Of a stretch of DNA of 64,000 nucleotides, positions 32,962 through 42,736 are shown in pieces. The stretch comes from CAVQCT01 sp964520865 (GTDB lineage Bacteria; Zixibacteria; MSB-5A5; GN15; FEB-12): assembly GCA_964520865.1 (NCBI GenBank), contig CAZFOY010000001.1:62001-126000 (forward strand), in the 5' to 3' direction. The notes beneath the pieces were generated by a model. That model was not told the DNA's origin. It saw only the letters and a program-made list of their open reading frames with translations, and searched no databases. Position numbers and translations under genes: made by a program. Within the stretch, counting starts at the first letter, position 1. Every line of letters starts with the position of its first letter.

Positions 32962-33396
32962 TTACGCGGAGACGGTCACCTGCTCGGTTGCGGTCTGCGC
33001 GGCATATTCACCTTTGTTCGCTCCGGCTGTCTGGTTCTGCTTCAGGCCGGCCCATCCGGATCGAAGGTTTTTCAGTATATTGACATTATCGTCAATCAGG
33101 CGTAATTCTTTGGTCGCTTCGATAATGTGTGTCTGGGAAATTACAAAGGCGTAAAGCCGGCTCAGATGGCTGGCGATTTCGCCTCCCCGTTCCATGTCCA
33201 GCGTGGTATAGAGATGAGTGAGGAACTTCCTCGCCTTTTCAAGCTGGTCCCGGGAAACGTTGAAGTCTTCCTTCCGGAGAGCTTCGCCGGCCTTTTCGAA
33301 CGCCCCGATTGCTCCGTCGTACACCTGGATCACCAAATCGAGGGGAGATTTTCCGAGAATACTCGACTGCTGATACGCGCCTACTTTTCCATCCAT
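32962..33396 (-). CDS. fliS: Flagellin export chaperone FliS
   Basis: A 144-aa helical protein with the FliS pattern: AYQQSSILGKSPLDLVIQVYDGAIGAFEKA, RDQLEKARKFLTHLYTTLDMERGGEIASHLSRLYAFVISQ. FliS binds the C-terminus of flagellin and keeps it unpolymerised before export. A Gln/Thr/Ala-rich tail of about 25 residues is extra. It begins 28 bases after fliD. Confidence 0.93.
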   Translation of the reverse strand: MDGKVGAYQQSSILGKSPLDLVIQVYDGAIGAFEKAGEALRKEDFNVSRDQLEKARKFLTHLYTTLDMERGGEIASHLSRLYAFVISQTHIIEATKELRLIDDNVNILKNLRSGWAGLKQNQTAGANKGEYAAQTATEQVTVSA

Positions 33397-33424
33397 GGTT
33401 TGCCTCTCAATGTTGCGTGGGCTG

Positions 33425-35752
33425 TCATCCGCCCCAATTGGTATTAAGACCGGCCAGCTGGCTCGTCAGGTAAGAACCTTGTGACTGCAGCTGACTGAGT
33501 GTTGTCTCCATCTGCGAAAACTGCGCCTCCAGCGTCTGTCGGCGGATTGCCAGGCGTGCATCTATATCGCTCACCTGCTTGGCCATATCATCGATCTGCT
33601 TCTGGTAGGAGGCTATGCGACGATCTATCAGACCGTCGCCGCTTTTCGAAATCTCGTCCACTTTCTGGGCCAGTCGGGAAGCGATTCCCTGAACCACCGT
33701 GACTGTCCCTTCATTGCCGTCGAGCAATTGATCCGACGTCAGAATGACCTTGAGCTTGAGACCTTCGGTCGTCTTGTTACCGTCCTTGCCACTAAGAATC
33801 TGGCCGCGACCGGTAGCTTCCTCACCGTTTATCGTTCCGGCCACATCCTTGCCCACGACCGCAGTCCCGGTGCTCAGTCCGAGAGAGCTGTAAGCGGAGT
33901 TGCCGATAGAGTTGTCCAGCTCGATCTTGGAGGTGCTCCCGTAGCTGGCACTGTTGAAACTCAAATGACCGTTTCCGTTGCCGTCATCGACCCATTCCAC
34001 TTTGACGCCGCGGGTGCCGATTTTTTCGTCGGCGTTGATCCTCGTCTGGATCTCCGAAACCAGTTCGTCCGGCGTCTGGTACGTTTTCGGAGTCAGGACG
34101 ATCTCATCCGAGATGAGGCCGTCGACCTTGAGCTTGAGAGTATCGGTCGTGTCGGTGAGCGTTATCGGGTTGGTTGCAGGAGACACGAACGACGAGCCGG
34201 TGAATCCGCCCTTCGTCGCCGCCTGGGTAATATTGACGTTCAGGGCGGTGCTGATTTTCGTTGCTGTCGTCGAAGACAGATATTCGATCCCGTTGTTCGA
34301 CGAGTTTCCGGAATTGGTGAAGAGCTTGACGACCTCGTCGGGGTTGTTCCGGATGGCGTCCTCAAGCCGACTGCTGTCGGTAATTGACACAACGCCACTT
34401 CCGGTCGTACGGATGCCTATTGAGTACAGCTGGTTGAATTTTGTTGTAATTCCGGGGACTATCGAACCGAGGGCGCTTTGAAGAGAGTTCTGAATCGTCC
34501 AGACTGTCATATCGCCGAAAAGCGTCGGCGCGCTGGTATCCCCTTCGGAGTACTTGTTTTGATCATCGATGTATTTCGACAGCTGATTGTAGGCGTCAAT
34601 AAAAGACTTGATATTCGTCTCGATTGACTTGACGTCGACGTCGGTAGTCATGTGAATGCTGGTGCCGGGATCGGTCACCTGCTTGGCAGTCAGGGTGAGG
34701 CCACCGACGACGTCCTTGAAATCGTTGGTCTGAGACGTCACCGTGATCGGCGAACCTTCTCCCCCGTTCGATCCCAGAGAAATTTTTGCATCGGAGGCCT
34801 TTTGCAGCAGGGGCGCAAAAGTCGCCACCTGGAAGGTGTCACCTTCGGTCAAGGTCCCGGCCGAAAAATTAAGTGTAAGTCCGTCGGAACCGTCGCCAAC
34901 CAGTTCCACCTCACTGTCGGCCTGCGTGACGACCACGGAACCTGAGTTGGTACCGTCGGTCCAGTTCAACACGATGTTATCCGAACCGACTGTCTGGGCT
35001 CCGGTGCCCGCGACGGTGAAGGTGTAGGTCTTGTTCTGGTTGCCGGTAAAGGCGGCGCTCATACCGAGGGTCATTTTCGAGGAGGTCGATGAATCGACCG
35101 AAATTTGTTCCGGCGTGTCGAAAGTGGCGGTGGAATAATTCAAGTTCTGTCCGCCGGTGAGATTCGAACTGATATCAATCTTGTTCGCTGCTCCGGTCTT
35201 GTTCGCTGCGATTACCAGTCGATACGGATGCGACGAGGAACCGTCGTTCACTATCGAAGCGGTCACGTCGGCCGAGGATTTGTTAATGGCATCTCTGATA
35301 CCCTGGAGGGTGTTGTTGGAGCTGTCAATAGTAATCGTTCTTAAGGATCCGTCGCCGACCTTTATTTGAATATTCCCGGTTCCGAATAAGGCGGTATCGC
35401 TCGCCTCGAATCCCTGACTGGCCAGCTGGTCGTTGCGTGCGAGCGCCAACACCTGGAGGTCATACGTCCCGGTGCCTACTCGCCCGGTCGAAGATGCGGC
35501 GAGAGCGTCGGGATTCGAAATATTGATTGTCGATTTATTGAAATTGCCGGCGCTGGTCAACGCGGCCAGCGAGGTACTCAGGCCGAGGACTTTTGCCTGC
35601 AGCGACTGGTACGCCGTAATAACGGTCTTCTTCTGTGCTTCTTCGGATTCGAGCAGAGTGGCATTGGTGCGCTCTGACTTGATAATGGCGTCAATAATTG
35701 CGTTAGTATCGAGGCCTGAAGTTATCCCGGTAATGGAATTGGAACCGGCCAT
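33425..35752 (-). CDS. fliD: Flagellar hook-associated protein 2 (filament cap) FliD
   Basis: A 775-aa protein, longer than the usual 450-500 aa. N-terminus NSITGITSGLDTNAIIDAIIKSER and C-terminus (IDDMAKQVSDIDARLAIRRQTLEAQFSQMETTLSQLQSQGSYLTSQL) are the coiled D0 ends of FliD; the C-terminus ends near 'AGLNTNWGG'. The middle has extra beta-rich insertions and a flagellin-hook IN-type stretch (TDTLKLKVDGLISDEIVLTPKTYQTPDELVSEIQTRINAD). FliD forms the cap under which flagellin polymerises. It lies 90 bases after fliC, separated by a strong hairpin. Confidence 0.95.
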   Translation of the reverse strand: MAGSNSITGITSGLDTNAIIDAIIKSERTNATLLESEEAQKKTVITAYQSLQAKVLGLSTSLAALTSAGNFNKSTINISNPDALAASSTGRVGTGTYDLQVLALARNDQLASQGFEASDTALFGTGNIQIKVGDGSLRTITIDSSNNTLQGIRDAINKSSADVTASIVNDGSSSHPYRLVIAANKTGAANKIDISSNLTGGQNLNYSTATFDTPEQISVDSSTSSKMTLGMSAAFTGNQNKTYTFTVAGTGAQTVGSDNIVLNWTDGTNSGSVVVTQADSEVELVGDGSDGLTLNFSAGTLTEGDTFQVATFAPLLQKASDAKISLGSNGGEGSPITVTSQTNDFKDVVGGLTLTAKQVTDPGTSIHMTTDVDVKSIETNIKSFIDAYNQLSKYIDDQNKYSEGDTSAPTLFGDMTVWTIQNSLQSALGSIVPGITTKFNQLYSIGIRTTGSGVVSITDSSRLEDAIRNNPDEVVKLFTNSGNSSNNGIEYLSSTTATKISTALNVNITQAATKGGFTGSSFVSPATNPITLTDTTDTLKLKVDGLISDEIVLTPKTYQTPDELVSEIQTRINADEKIGTRGVKVEWVDDGNGNGHLSFNSASYGSTSKIELDNSIGNSAYSSLGLSTGTAVVGKDVAGTINGEEATGRGQILSGKDGNKTTEGLKLKVILTSDQLLDGNEGTVTVVQGIASRLAQKVDEISKSGDGLIDRRIASYQKQIDDMAKQVSDIDARLAIRRQTLEAQFSQMETTLSQLQSQGSYLTSQLAGLNTNWGG

Positions 35753-35795
35753 CTTAAACTCCTGTTACTTGCGACTTCAATGTCTTCTTTTTTCA

Positions 35796-35827
35796 GGTTT
35801 GGAGGAGGGATAAACCTCCTCCAAACC
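35796..35827 (-). terminator. 13-bp perfect hairpin after fliC
   Basis: GGTTTGGAGGAGG and CCTCCTCCAAACC enclose a 6-base loop, 15 bases after the fliC stop. On the minus strand it is followed by TGAAAAAAG rather than a T-run, so it is not a classical intrinsic terminator; it may stabilise the fliC 3' end or reduce read-through into fliD. Six T precede it on the plus strand. Confidence 0.5.
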
Positions 35828-35842
35828 GTGTTGTAGCATCTA

Positions 35843-38017
35843 CTATCTGAAGAGCGAGAGAATCACTTGCGGAACCTGATTGGCCTGAGCAAGCATCGAG
35901 GTGCCGGCCTGGACCAGGATCTGGTTCTTGGTGAATTCTGACATCTCAGCGGCCATATCCGTGTCACGGATCTGGGACTCTGAGGCGGTCAGATTCTGCG
36001 AAGCGATCTGCAGGTTTCTCAGGTTGGATTCCAGCGTGTTCTTCTGGAAGCTACCGAGCGTACCGCGGGTCGTCGAGACTTCGTTAATAGCGGCATCAAT
36101 CACTGACTGAGCATCCTGCGCACCCTGTACGGTGGTGACGTCTATCTGGGCCAGCGACCGGAACATGTTACCGGCGAGGTTGGTACCCAGTGACGAGGAA
36201 GCCATGTTACGCAGACCGATGTTGGCGGTCTGACCGACGTTGGCGCCGATCTGGAAGACGAGCGAACGGTCGGTGTCGTTGATGGTTTCCGAACCACCCT
36301 GAGAGGTCAGGCTGTACTTCAGAATGAGCGATTCGCTCCGGTCGGCGTTGTACACGGTGGCCGATTCGCCAGCGGTAACGGAGGTCGCCGGTCCGCCGTC
36401 GAGGCGCACGTCAAATTTCGCGGCCTGGACGTCGAGAAGCAGATTGCCCACGTTGATACCGTTAAGGGCCTTGGCAACCTTCATGTCAACGGTACCCTGA
36501 TTGCTGTTGCCGTCGGCGGCGCTTTTCAGAGTCACGTTGTTGGTGGTGCCATAATTGACCTTGGTGATCGTATTGGTGTAGTTGTCAAACGCGACCAGAG
36601 CGTTGGTACCGGTGTTGGCCAGCGTATCGGTGGTGAGACCGAGCACGTTGCGCAGGTTACCGGTGATGTCGTAGCCGGCGTTCAACTTGATCGAGTAGTC
36701 CGAACCCTCATCGCGGGTGGCGAACTCGATCTGATTGGTGTTAACGACCTGAGCAGCGATATCGCTGACAGCAGTGTCACCGGCCACCTTACCGAAAGCC
36801 GTGTCGAGCGACGTGTTGATCGCCGTGACGAGCGAGCTCAGGGAGGTGTAGGTACCGGCGCCGACTGTGACAGCGGACGTGATGTTGCTGTTCGTCGCCG
36901 TGTTGACGGTAAAGTTCAGGACGTTGGCCGAAACACCGCGGGAGCTGCCGGCCGAAAATGAGAACGCGGCGTCGGCGGCATCGGTCGAGGTGGCTTCGGT
37001 CTTGATTGAATACTGTGCGCCTTCGTTGGCAGCCCAGATACGCAGAGCGCCGGCGGCGGTACCGGTCACGGTGATCTTACCGGCCAGAGCGGCGTTCAGG
37101 TTGATCTGCGTCTGCAACTTGGTGGCGATAACGTCGGTGGTGTCACCGAGCTCAACGTCGATGCTCAGCGACTGGTTACCGGTCGGGGACTCACCGTTCT
37201 CCTGATAGTTCAGGACAAAGGTGTAGGTACCGACGTTGGAAGCGGTCGCGGCAGCGATGACGGCAGCCGACGAAACCAGGGCGGCGGTTTCGGAGCCGCT
37301 CGCGGCGACGGTCAGGTTGTTACCGAAGGCATCGGCCAGGGTAATGGCGTCGGAGGTTTTCTTCGCGACGTCGGAAGCCTGAACCACATCGAGGTTGTAG
37401 ACTTTCTCAGCGAGGTTGGTCGGGTCGCCATCAGTGTTGCTCAGCGACAATCCGAGGGACGTCGTGTTCAACGTGGCGCTCGAGTCGGCAGTCTTGGTCG
37501 CCGTGATCGAGTGGGTACCGTTTTTCAGCTGAGAGGTCTTCACGGCCACGCCGGAACCGTTGGAGGAAGTGATGGTTGCGACGTTGTCGTTGGTACCGTC
37601 GAGAAGTTTCTTGGTACCGAACTGGGTGTTGGCGGCGATACGATCGATCGTCTTAATCGCGTTGGCGATTTCAGCCTGGTCGGCTGCCAACTGGTCGGCA
37701 TCGTTGAAACCTTCGTTAGCCGCGTGAATGGCCAGTTCTCTCATCGACGTCAACAGATTGTTGATCTCGCTGAGTGAACCTTCAGCGGTCTGAACCATGT
37801 TGATGGATCCCTGCGAGTTTTCGATCGCCTGGTTCAATCCGGCGATCTGAGCACGGAACTGCTCGGAGATCACCAGACCGGCCGGGTTGTCGGAACCCTG
37901 GTTGATCCGGTAACCGGACGACAGCCGCTGCATCGAAGCATTCAGCGCGTCGGTGGTGTTCAACAAGTTCCTGTGTGCGTTTAACGCAGCCAGGTTGTGG
38001 TTGATTTGAAGTGCCAT
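35843..38017 (-). CDS. fliC: Flagellin FliC
   Basis: A 724-aa flagellin. The D0/D1 ends are textbook: MALQINHNLAALNAHRNL, SSGYRINQGSDNPAGLVISEQFRAQI at the N-terminus and LGSFQKNTLESNLRNLQIASQNLTASESQIRDTDMAAEMSEF ... QVILSLFR-type end at the C-terminus. The central 450 residues are a large Ala/Thr/Asn-rich variable region without Cys. The ATG has AAGGAGG at 9 bases, a likely CsrA site. The leader is about 210 bases from a possible sigma-28 promoter. Two TPR-glycosyltransferases just upstream suggest that the filament is glycosylated. Confidence 0.98.
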   Translation of the reverse strand: MALQINHNLAALNAHRNLLNTTDALNASMQRLSSGYRINQGSDNPAGLVISEQFRAQIAGLNQAIENSQGSINMVQTAEGSLSEINNLLTSMRELAIHAANEGFNDADQLAADQAEIANAIKTIDRIAANTQFGTKKLLDGTNDNVATITSSNGSGVAVKTSQLKNGTHSITATKTADSSATLNTTSLGLSLSNTDGDPTNLAEKVYNLDVVQASDVAKKTSDAITLADAFGNNLTVAASGSETAALVSSAAVIAAATASNVGTYTFVLNYQENGESPTGNQSLSIDVELGDTTDVIATKLQTQINLNAALAGKITVTGTAAGALRIWAANEGAQYSIKTEATSTDAADAAFSFSAGSSRGVSANVLNFTVNTATNSNITSAVTVGAGTYTSLSSLVTAINTSLDTAFGKVAGDTAVSDIAAQVVNTNQIEFATRDEGSDYSIKLNAGYDITGNLRNVLGLTTDTLANTGTNALVAFDNYTNTITKVNYGTTNNVTLKSAADGNSNQGTVDMKVAKALNGINVGNLLLDVQAAKFDVRLDGGPATSVTAGESATVYNADRSESLILKYSLTSQGGSETINDTDRSLVFQIGANVGQTANIGLRNMASSSLGTNLAGNMFRSLAQIDVTTVQGAQDAQSVIDAAINEVSTTRGTLGSFQKNTLESNLRNLQIASQNLTASESQIRDTDMAAEMSEFTKNQILVQAGTSMLAQANQVPQVILSLFR

Positions 38018-38024
38018 GTGTCAA

Positions 38025-38033
38025 TTCCTCCTT
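38025..38033 (-). promoter_or_regulatory. fliC Shine-Dalgarno / candidate CsrA site 2
   Basis: AAGGAGGAA on the minus strand, 9 bases before the fliC ATG, contains the GGA core recognised by CsrA and overlaps the ribosome-binding site, as in Bacillus hag BS2. Confidence 0.45.
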
Positions 38034-38167
38034 GAAGGATTTGGGGTGTCCGTACCCCGTTTTCTATTTCATTGGTTTACATGTTCGACACAATACTGCA
38101 CGTCCAATGTTTCAACGATAAGGACAGAGTTGACTTCCCATGACTCTGCCGAATGATCAAATTCGCT

Positions 38168-38177
38168 CTCCTCCTTT
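38168..38177 (-). promoter_or_regulatory. Candidate CsrA site 1 in fliC leader
   Basis: AAAGGAGGAG on the minus strand, about 150 bases upstream of the fliC ATG, repeats the GGA-core sequence of the ribosome-binding site. Bacillus hag mRNA also has a paired upstream CsrA site. A 26-codon TTG-started ORF follows it, but I give more weight to the CsrA reading. Confidence 0.35.
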
Positions 38178-38233
38178 ACTGTAGTGCCTGACTGCCTCTG
38201 ACATTTAGTCGTTCCCTTTTTATCGTATTGTTT

Positions 38234-38260
38234 ACTTCGGCAAAAATCCCCACACCTTAA
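38234..38260 (-). promoter_or_regulatory. Possible sigma-28 (FliA) promoter for fliC
   Basis: On the minus strand TTAA (38257-38260), 15 bases, then GCCGAAGT (38234-38241), compared with TAAA-N15-GCCGATAA. The -10 half agrees in its GCCGA core; the last three bases differ. Expected by biology (flgM present), but a moderate match. Confidence 0.4.
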
Positions 38261-38312
38261 CAGCTTGAGGCCGGACGCGGGAAATTAATTCTGGGCCGAT
38301 TTGTCCGTGTTC

Positions 38313-41024
38313 TCAAGCCCTGACCTCGGCGCCGGCAAGCTGATTGAGGCGCTGTCGGGCAGGCTCAAAATCGGGGTCAATACGAAGAACCCGTTGATAC
38401 CCTAAAATAGCCGAATCCGTATGTCCCATATTGAGATAGCAGTCGGAAAGGCCGAATAACGCCAGAGCGTCTTCAGGGTTCGCCTTCAAAGTTCGTTCGT
38501 AAAAGTTAATTGCCTCCGCAGGTTTACCAAGCTGCGCATACAAGTCGCCCACTACTTGGACTACAGCCTGATCCTTCGGATTTAAGTCGGCATAATGGGC
38601 TAAAGTATTAACGGCTTCGGCGTTTTTCCTTAGCCGAACCTGGGTCAAACCGAGATTTCGGTGGATGACGGCAGGTGGCGAAGGTGCCTTGAGCCCTTTC
38701 AAATACCAGACCTCCGCTTCTTCGAATTCACCCATCTTGAAGTAGCAGTTGCCAAGGTCGTTGAGATGTTCCGCCGACAGCGTCATGCGGCTCTCGAGAT
38801 CGGTATAGATAGCAGCCGCCTGACGATAGGAACCGACTCTGAGACAGGTTGAGGCGAGGTCACTCAACGTCTGGGTGGGCCGGCCGCTTTCCGAAAGCAG
38901 CTTGCTCACAAGCGCTTCGACTTCTTGTTCGTTGCCTCGGCGGGCACAAAATTCGGCGTAGGCGATCAGCATGTCCGACGACTCGGAATCGGCGTTGAGG
39001 GCCTGCCCGTAGGCCTCTGAAGCCTTCTCCATCTGGTTGGACTGTTCGAATGCCTTGGCGATTTCGAGGAGGTAGTCGGCGCTTGTCGGGGTCAACCGCA
39101 ATTGCTCCGTAAGATAGGGCCGTGCCTTCTCCGGATTCCCTTCGGAGAGGTAAAGCCTGCCGAGCATGCCGTTGGCCTCCAAATAGGAGGAGTTGATCTC
39201 CAATGTCTTGTGGTAATATCTAATCGCGGCCGCCCGGTCGTTCTGAAGCTCGGCGAGCATCGCCAGACCATAGTAGGCCGTGGCCCGGCTGTCGGGGTGA
39301 ACCAGTATTATATTGTCGACCTCTTTGCCCGGATCGAAGGCAGACTGCATCTCTATATATTTGAGGTAGGCGTCGCTGGCCGCCTGATATTGCCGCTTCT
39401 TGCCGAAAGCGTGACCGCGGAGCATTAACGGATCAAGATAGTCCGGTTTGGTACTCAAAGCACGGTCGGCGTATTCGAGGGCCAGGTCATAGTTTCCCAG
39501 ATAGAAATGGGTCCAGGCGATCTGGTCAAGGCACATCAGGTGGGTATGGCGATGCTGAATGTTCTTCGGATCGGTCAGCTCAACCGCGTGTCCCGCCGCC
39601 TTGAGAATCTGCGGTGCGTTCTTTCTCTGGAAGTCACTCCCCTCCCCCCTTAACAACTGAGCATAGTTGAACAGCGCAAAAACATTATCAGGATCTTCGG
39701 CAAGCTGTTTTTCAAGGAGTGCTTTGGATCTGAGGAATTTGCGATGCATTTCCTCGGGAGTGAGGTCGTATCCGTGGTGTTTGATACGGATCGGCGCTCT
39801 TGCCACCGGTATATCCTGGGGGAGTTCAAGTCGGTTGTGCACGATACCTTCGTAGCGAAGATTCAGGGAACGCCGAAAGAGACGAATCGACGGCAGGAAT
39901 GTAGTCGTCTCCTCGTTTTGACCATAGACGTTAAAGACGTTAATGGATATGATCTCGTGCTTGTTTTCACCGAGCAGTTGTCTGGTCCGAGCAACGTCTT
40001 CTTCGACAAACCGTTCATCGGCGTCAATTATCAGGACCCAGTCGCCGGTCGCCTGCTCCAGTGAATAGTTGCGGGCCGCTGAGAAATCTCCGGTCCACTT
40101 CTTATGAAAGATCTTCGCGCCGTACTCTTCGGCGATTTTGACAGTGCTATCGGTCGAGCCGGTGTCTACGAGAATGATCTCGTCCACCCAGTCTCTGATT
40201 GAGGCAAGGCAACCGGGCAACATCTTCTCTTCGTCTTTGACGATCATACACGCGCTAACCGTAAAAGTCTTTTCCAATGAACGTGCCAACATTCTCAACT
40301 CCTGGACTTGGCGACAACTCTTGAGTCCGCGTCTTGTCCATACGCCTGCGGACTTGGATTCTCCCGATGAGATAAGCATTGTGGCGAGGTTCAAGTATGG
40401 GAGATGGTTGGCAGGATCTGCGGCGATCGACTGCTCGTACCAGCTTTGGGCGGATTCGACGTCGCGTAATTCTCGATAGGCATTGGCGACAAAGTTTCTC
40501 GTCTGCGAGAGGTGAGATGGCGTAGTAGCGAAGTACCGACCTTCTGACGTTGCCTCCTTCAAACCGTCGAACACTGTTTCAAACGAGCCTCCGACTTCGG
40601 TCGTGCGCTGGTATTCTTTCAGGTGCAGCTTGAGATAGGTGAGCACATACAGGAGATCAGGGCTGTTCGGATCGACTGCGAGCCCTTGCTCTATGACTCT
40701 CTCGGCTTCGATGAATCTATTCGTAATGGCGTAAGAATAGGAGAGCAAGGCACAAAACATACTCTGCTGCTGAATCGACAGCGCATTCGACTGATCGGAC
40801 AGCGGCTCGAGGACATCGGAGATCTTCGGCTCCTGTCCATGACGGCGATAATAGTCGGCAAGGGTCAGGGCCGCACCGGCGTCATCCGGATTTGCCCGCA
40901 CGACCGAAAGCAATTGGCTCAGGGTCAGTTCGCCTTTTGAGGATGATTTCGATTGACGCGTCTTCCCCGATGCCGTTGATTTTGTCGATGTTCGTGTTGC
41001 CTTGCGTTTGTTCCCTTTAGCCAT
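38313..41024 (-). CDS. TPR–GT2 glycosyltransferase–TPR protein (probable flagellin modification)
   Basis: A 903-aa soluble protein. A Lys/Ser/Thr-rich start (1-30) is followed by TPR repeats (about 35-245), a family-2 glycosyltransferase domain (about 254-480: FTVSACMIVKDEEKMLPGCL, VDTGSTDSTV, and the nucleotide-sugar/metal motif DADER at 334-338), then at least ten more TPR repeats to the end. It lies 2 bases after the GT4-type gene and directly upstream of fliC. TPR-GT fusions that modify Ser/Thr of surface proteins are known, so flagellin O-glycosylation is the favoured role; inference from context. Confidence 0.88.
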   Translation of the reverse strand: MAKGNKRKATRTSTKSTASGKTRQSKSSSKGELTLSQLLSVVRANPDDAGAALTLADYYRRHGQEPKISDVLEPLSDQSNALSIQQQSMFCALLSYSYAITNRFIEAERVIEQGLAVDPNSPDLLYVLTYLKLHLKEYQRTTEVGGSFETVFDGLKEATSEGRYFATTPSHLSQTRNFVANAYRELRDVESAQSWYEQSIAADPANHLPYLNLATMLISSGESKSAGVWTRRGLKSCRQVQELRMLARSLEKTFTVSACMIVKDEEKMLPGCLASIRDWVDEIILVDTGSTDSTVKIAEEYGAKIFHKKWTGDFSAARNYSLEQATGDWVLIIDADERFVEEDVARTRQLLGENKHEIISINVFNVYGQNEETTTFLPSIRLFRRSLNLRYEGIVHNRLELPQDIPVARAPIRIKHHGYDLTPEEMHRKFLRSKALLEKQLAEDPDNVFALFNYAQLLRGEGSDFQRKNAPQILKAAGHAVELTDPKNIQHRHTHLMCLDQIAWTHFYLGNYDLALEYADRALSTKPDYLDPLMLRGHAFGKKRQYQAASDAYLKYIEMQSAFDPGKEVDNIILVHPDSRATAYYGLAMLAELQNDRAAAIRYYHKTLEINSSYLEANGMLGRLYLSEGNPEKARPYLTEQLRLTPTSADYLLEIAKAFEQSNQMEKASEAYGQALNADSESSDMLIAYAEFCARRGNEQEVEALVSKLLSESGRPTQTLSDLASTCLRVGSYRQAAAIYTDLESRMTLSAEHLNDLGNCYFKMGEFEEAEVWYLKGLKAPSPPAVIHRNLGLTQVRLRKNAEAVNTLAHYADLNPKDQAVVQVVGDLYAQLGKPAEAINFYERTLKANPEDALALFGLSDCYLNMGHTDSAILGYQRVLRIDPDFEPARQRLNQLAGAEVRA

Positions 41025-41026
41025 GA

Positions 41027-42673
41027 CTATGTCCTTTTCGTGTCGCTGAGATTACTCTGCCCGGTTCGAAGGACAGCTTTTACCGCCCGATCAATCTCTG
41101 TCATTTTGTCTTCACGGCTGTAGCGATGCTTGATGTATTCTCGGTTGGTCTCGGCCAACTTGATTCTGTCTTCTCGTTCCAGTTTCAACAGCAAATCAAG
41201 ACAGCCGTCCGGATCATCGAAGAGAAATTCACTCGGGTACAAATTTGCCGCTCCGTACCAATTGTGAATCAGCGGCATCAATCCGCACGACATTCCTTCG
41301 GCGATGGAGTAATGAAACGACTCGAACAGCGAGGTCGATATGACAAAATCCTTGTCTGCGTACCAGCGCGGCATATCGTCGACCCACCCATCGAAGTAGA
41401 CCGGCAGCGGGTTCTCCTTGAGGAAATGCTCGAAATAGACCTGGATACGGGGATCCTGATGCTCGCCGGCTATGTGCAGGGTATAGTTCGGATCGTACTC
41501 GTGAATCTTCTTGAAGCAATACAGAAGCAGGGCCGGGTTCTTCTTGTAATTGATGTATCCGACCGAAGCGATCTTGCGACCGAACTTCTTCTGCCGCGGA
41601 ATAACGAATTTGTCGGTATCGACCGCATTATGAATGACAATACTTGAGACCGGAGTCTTGATCTGCCGTTCGAACAGGTCTTTTACCGAGCGATTGACGA
41701 ATATGAGGAGATCGACCTTTCGCCAATCGACTTTCGAAGGCATATCGGTAAACGCTTCGTAGCTGTGGAGTCGGCAGATTATTGGACAGAGTTTGGGAAG
41801 CTTGGTAGCTTCGATTAGATACTGGTCGCACCATTCGAACCAGGCCAGATCGGCCGAGCCAAGGACTTTCTGCATATTTTCCAGCGTCTGGCCTTCGAAC
41901 TTCGTCACCTCATTCTGTTCTGCAAGGTGTTCCCCGATATCGTTGAAGAACGTATCGATGCTTGCAAAGACGGCAATTCTCTGCCCCCGTTTCATCGGAG
42001 ACTCTACCTTCGGTGCTTCCGATACAATGGACCTGGTCGACTGGTTGTCGATCGGTTCCGGCTGCACCTTCTGACGCCACTTCGCGATGTCTTCCTGTGA
42101 TTCGGCGGTGGTGGCTGGATTCTGCGAATTCAGCTCAAGGAGCCTTAGCGCCTGAGCCTTCATTTCGTTGGCAAGAAGCGTCTCGACCGCATTCCTGCGG
42201 GCAAGATTCAGATTGGGATCCTTGCGGAGTGCCTGAGTCCAGTAGTCGAGGGCGGCTGTCAAATTCTTCATCTGTGCCTGTATCACGGCCAGGTCGCTCA
42301 GAAGAGCGGCATTATCCGGATTTCGTTTTACCAATTTCTTGAGTATCGAGATGGCCTGCTCTTGCTTGCCCTCCTCGATCATGACGAGTGCGAGATTGTA
42401 CGCGGCATCGAAATGTCCGGGATGTCTCGCAAGAGCTTGTTCGAAGTACGTGATGGCTTCCGGCCGCCGCTTCAGTGTAAGCGCGACCAGTCCGGCCGTC
42501 ACGGAGGTGTCTGCATCTTCGGGCCTTGCTTCCACGAGATAAGCAATGCACGCAAAGGCATCTTCGAGCCGGTTCTCGGCAAGATGCGAATTGGCAGTTC
42601 GGGTGATGTCTTCGAGAGTCAGTTGACCGGACGAAACCTGATTTCGGAATTGTTCGACCGTATTGGACGTCAT
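41027..42673 (-). CDS. TPR–GT4-type glycosyltransferase
   Basis: A 548-aa soluble protein. Residues about 20-190 are TPR repeats (DAAYNLALVMIEEGKQEQAISILKKLV); about 225-545 is a GT-B glycosyltransferase. In its second half the Rossmann-like GRKIASVGYINYKKNPALLLYCF, HIAGEHQDPRIQVYF and the E-x7-E motif (ESFHYSIAE, then GMSCGLMPLI) identify a retaining GT4-like enzyme. It follows fliW by 63 bases and precedes the GT2-type gene by 2 bases. Probably adds sugars to flagellin together with it. Confidence 0.88.
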   Translation of the reverse strand: MTSNTVEQFRNQVSSGQLTLEDITRTANSHLAENRLEDAFACIAYLVEARPEDADTSVTAGLVALTLKRRPEAITYFEQALARHPGHFDAAYNLALVMIEEGKQEQAISILKKLVKRNPDNAALLSDLAVIQAQMKNLTAALDYWTQALRKDPNLNLARRNAVETLLANEMKAQALRLLELNSQNPATTAESQEDIAKWRQKVQPEPIDNQSTRSIVSEAPKVESPMKRGQRIAVFASIDTFFNDIGEHLAEQNEVTKFEGQTLENMQKVLGSADLAWFEWCDQYLIEATKLPKLCPIICRLHSYEAFTDMPSKVDWRKVDLLIFVNRSVKDLFERQIKTPVSSIVIHNAVDTDKFVIPRQKKFGRKIASVGYINYKKNPALLLYCFKKIHEYDPNYTLHIAGEHQDPRIQVYFEHFLKENPLPVYFDGWVDDMPRWYADKDFVISTSLFESFHYSIAEGMSCGLMPLIHNWYGAANLYPSEFLFDDPDGCLDLLLKLEREDRIKLAETNREYIKHRYSREDKMTEIDRAVKAVLRTGQSNLSDTKRT

Positions 42674-42736
42674 GATGATCTCCTATATCTGTTGCCCGAA
42701 GGCGATGAACCGACTTCGTGTCGGCCGTGGAGTCGG

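Noticed and set aside
38080..38160. 26-codon TTG-started ORF in the fliC leader after an AGGAGG
   Set aside because: Low-complexity product and non-ATG start; the AGGAGG is better explained as a CsrA site. Kept only as a remark.
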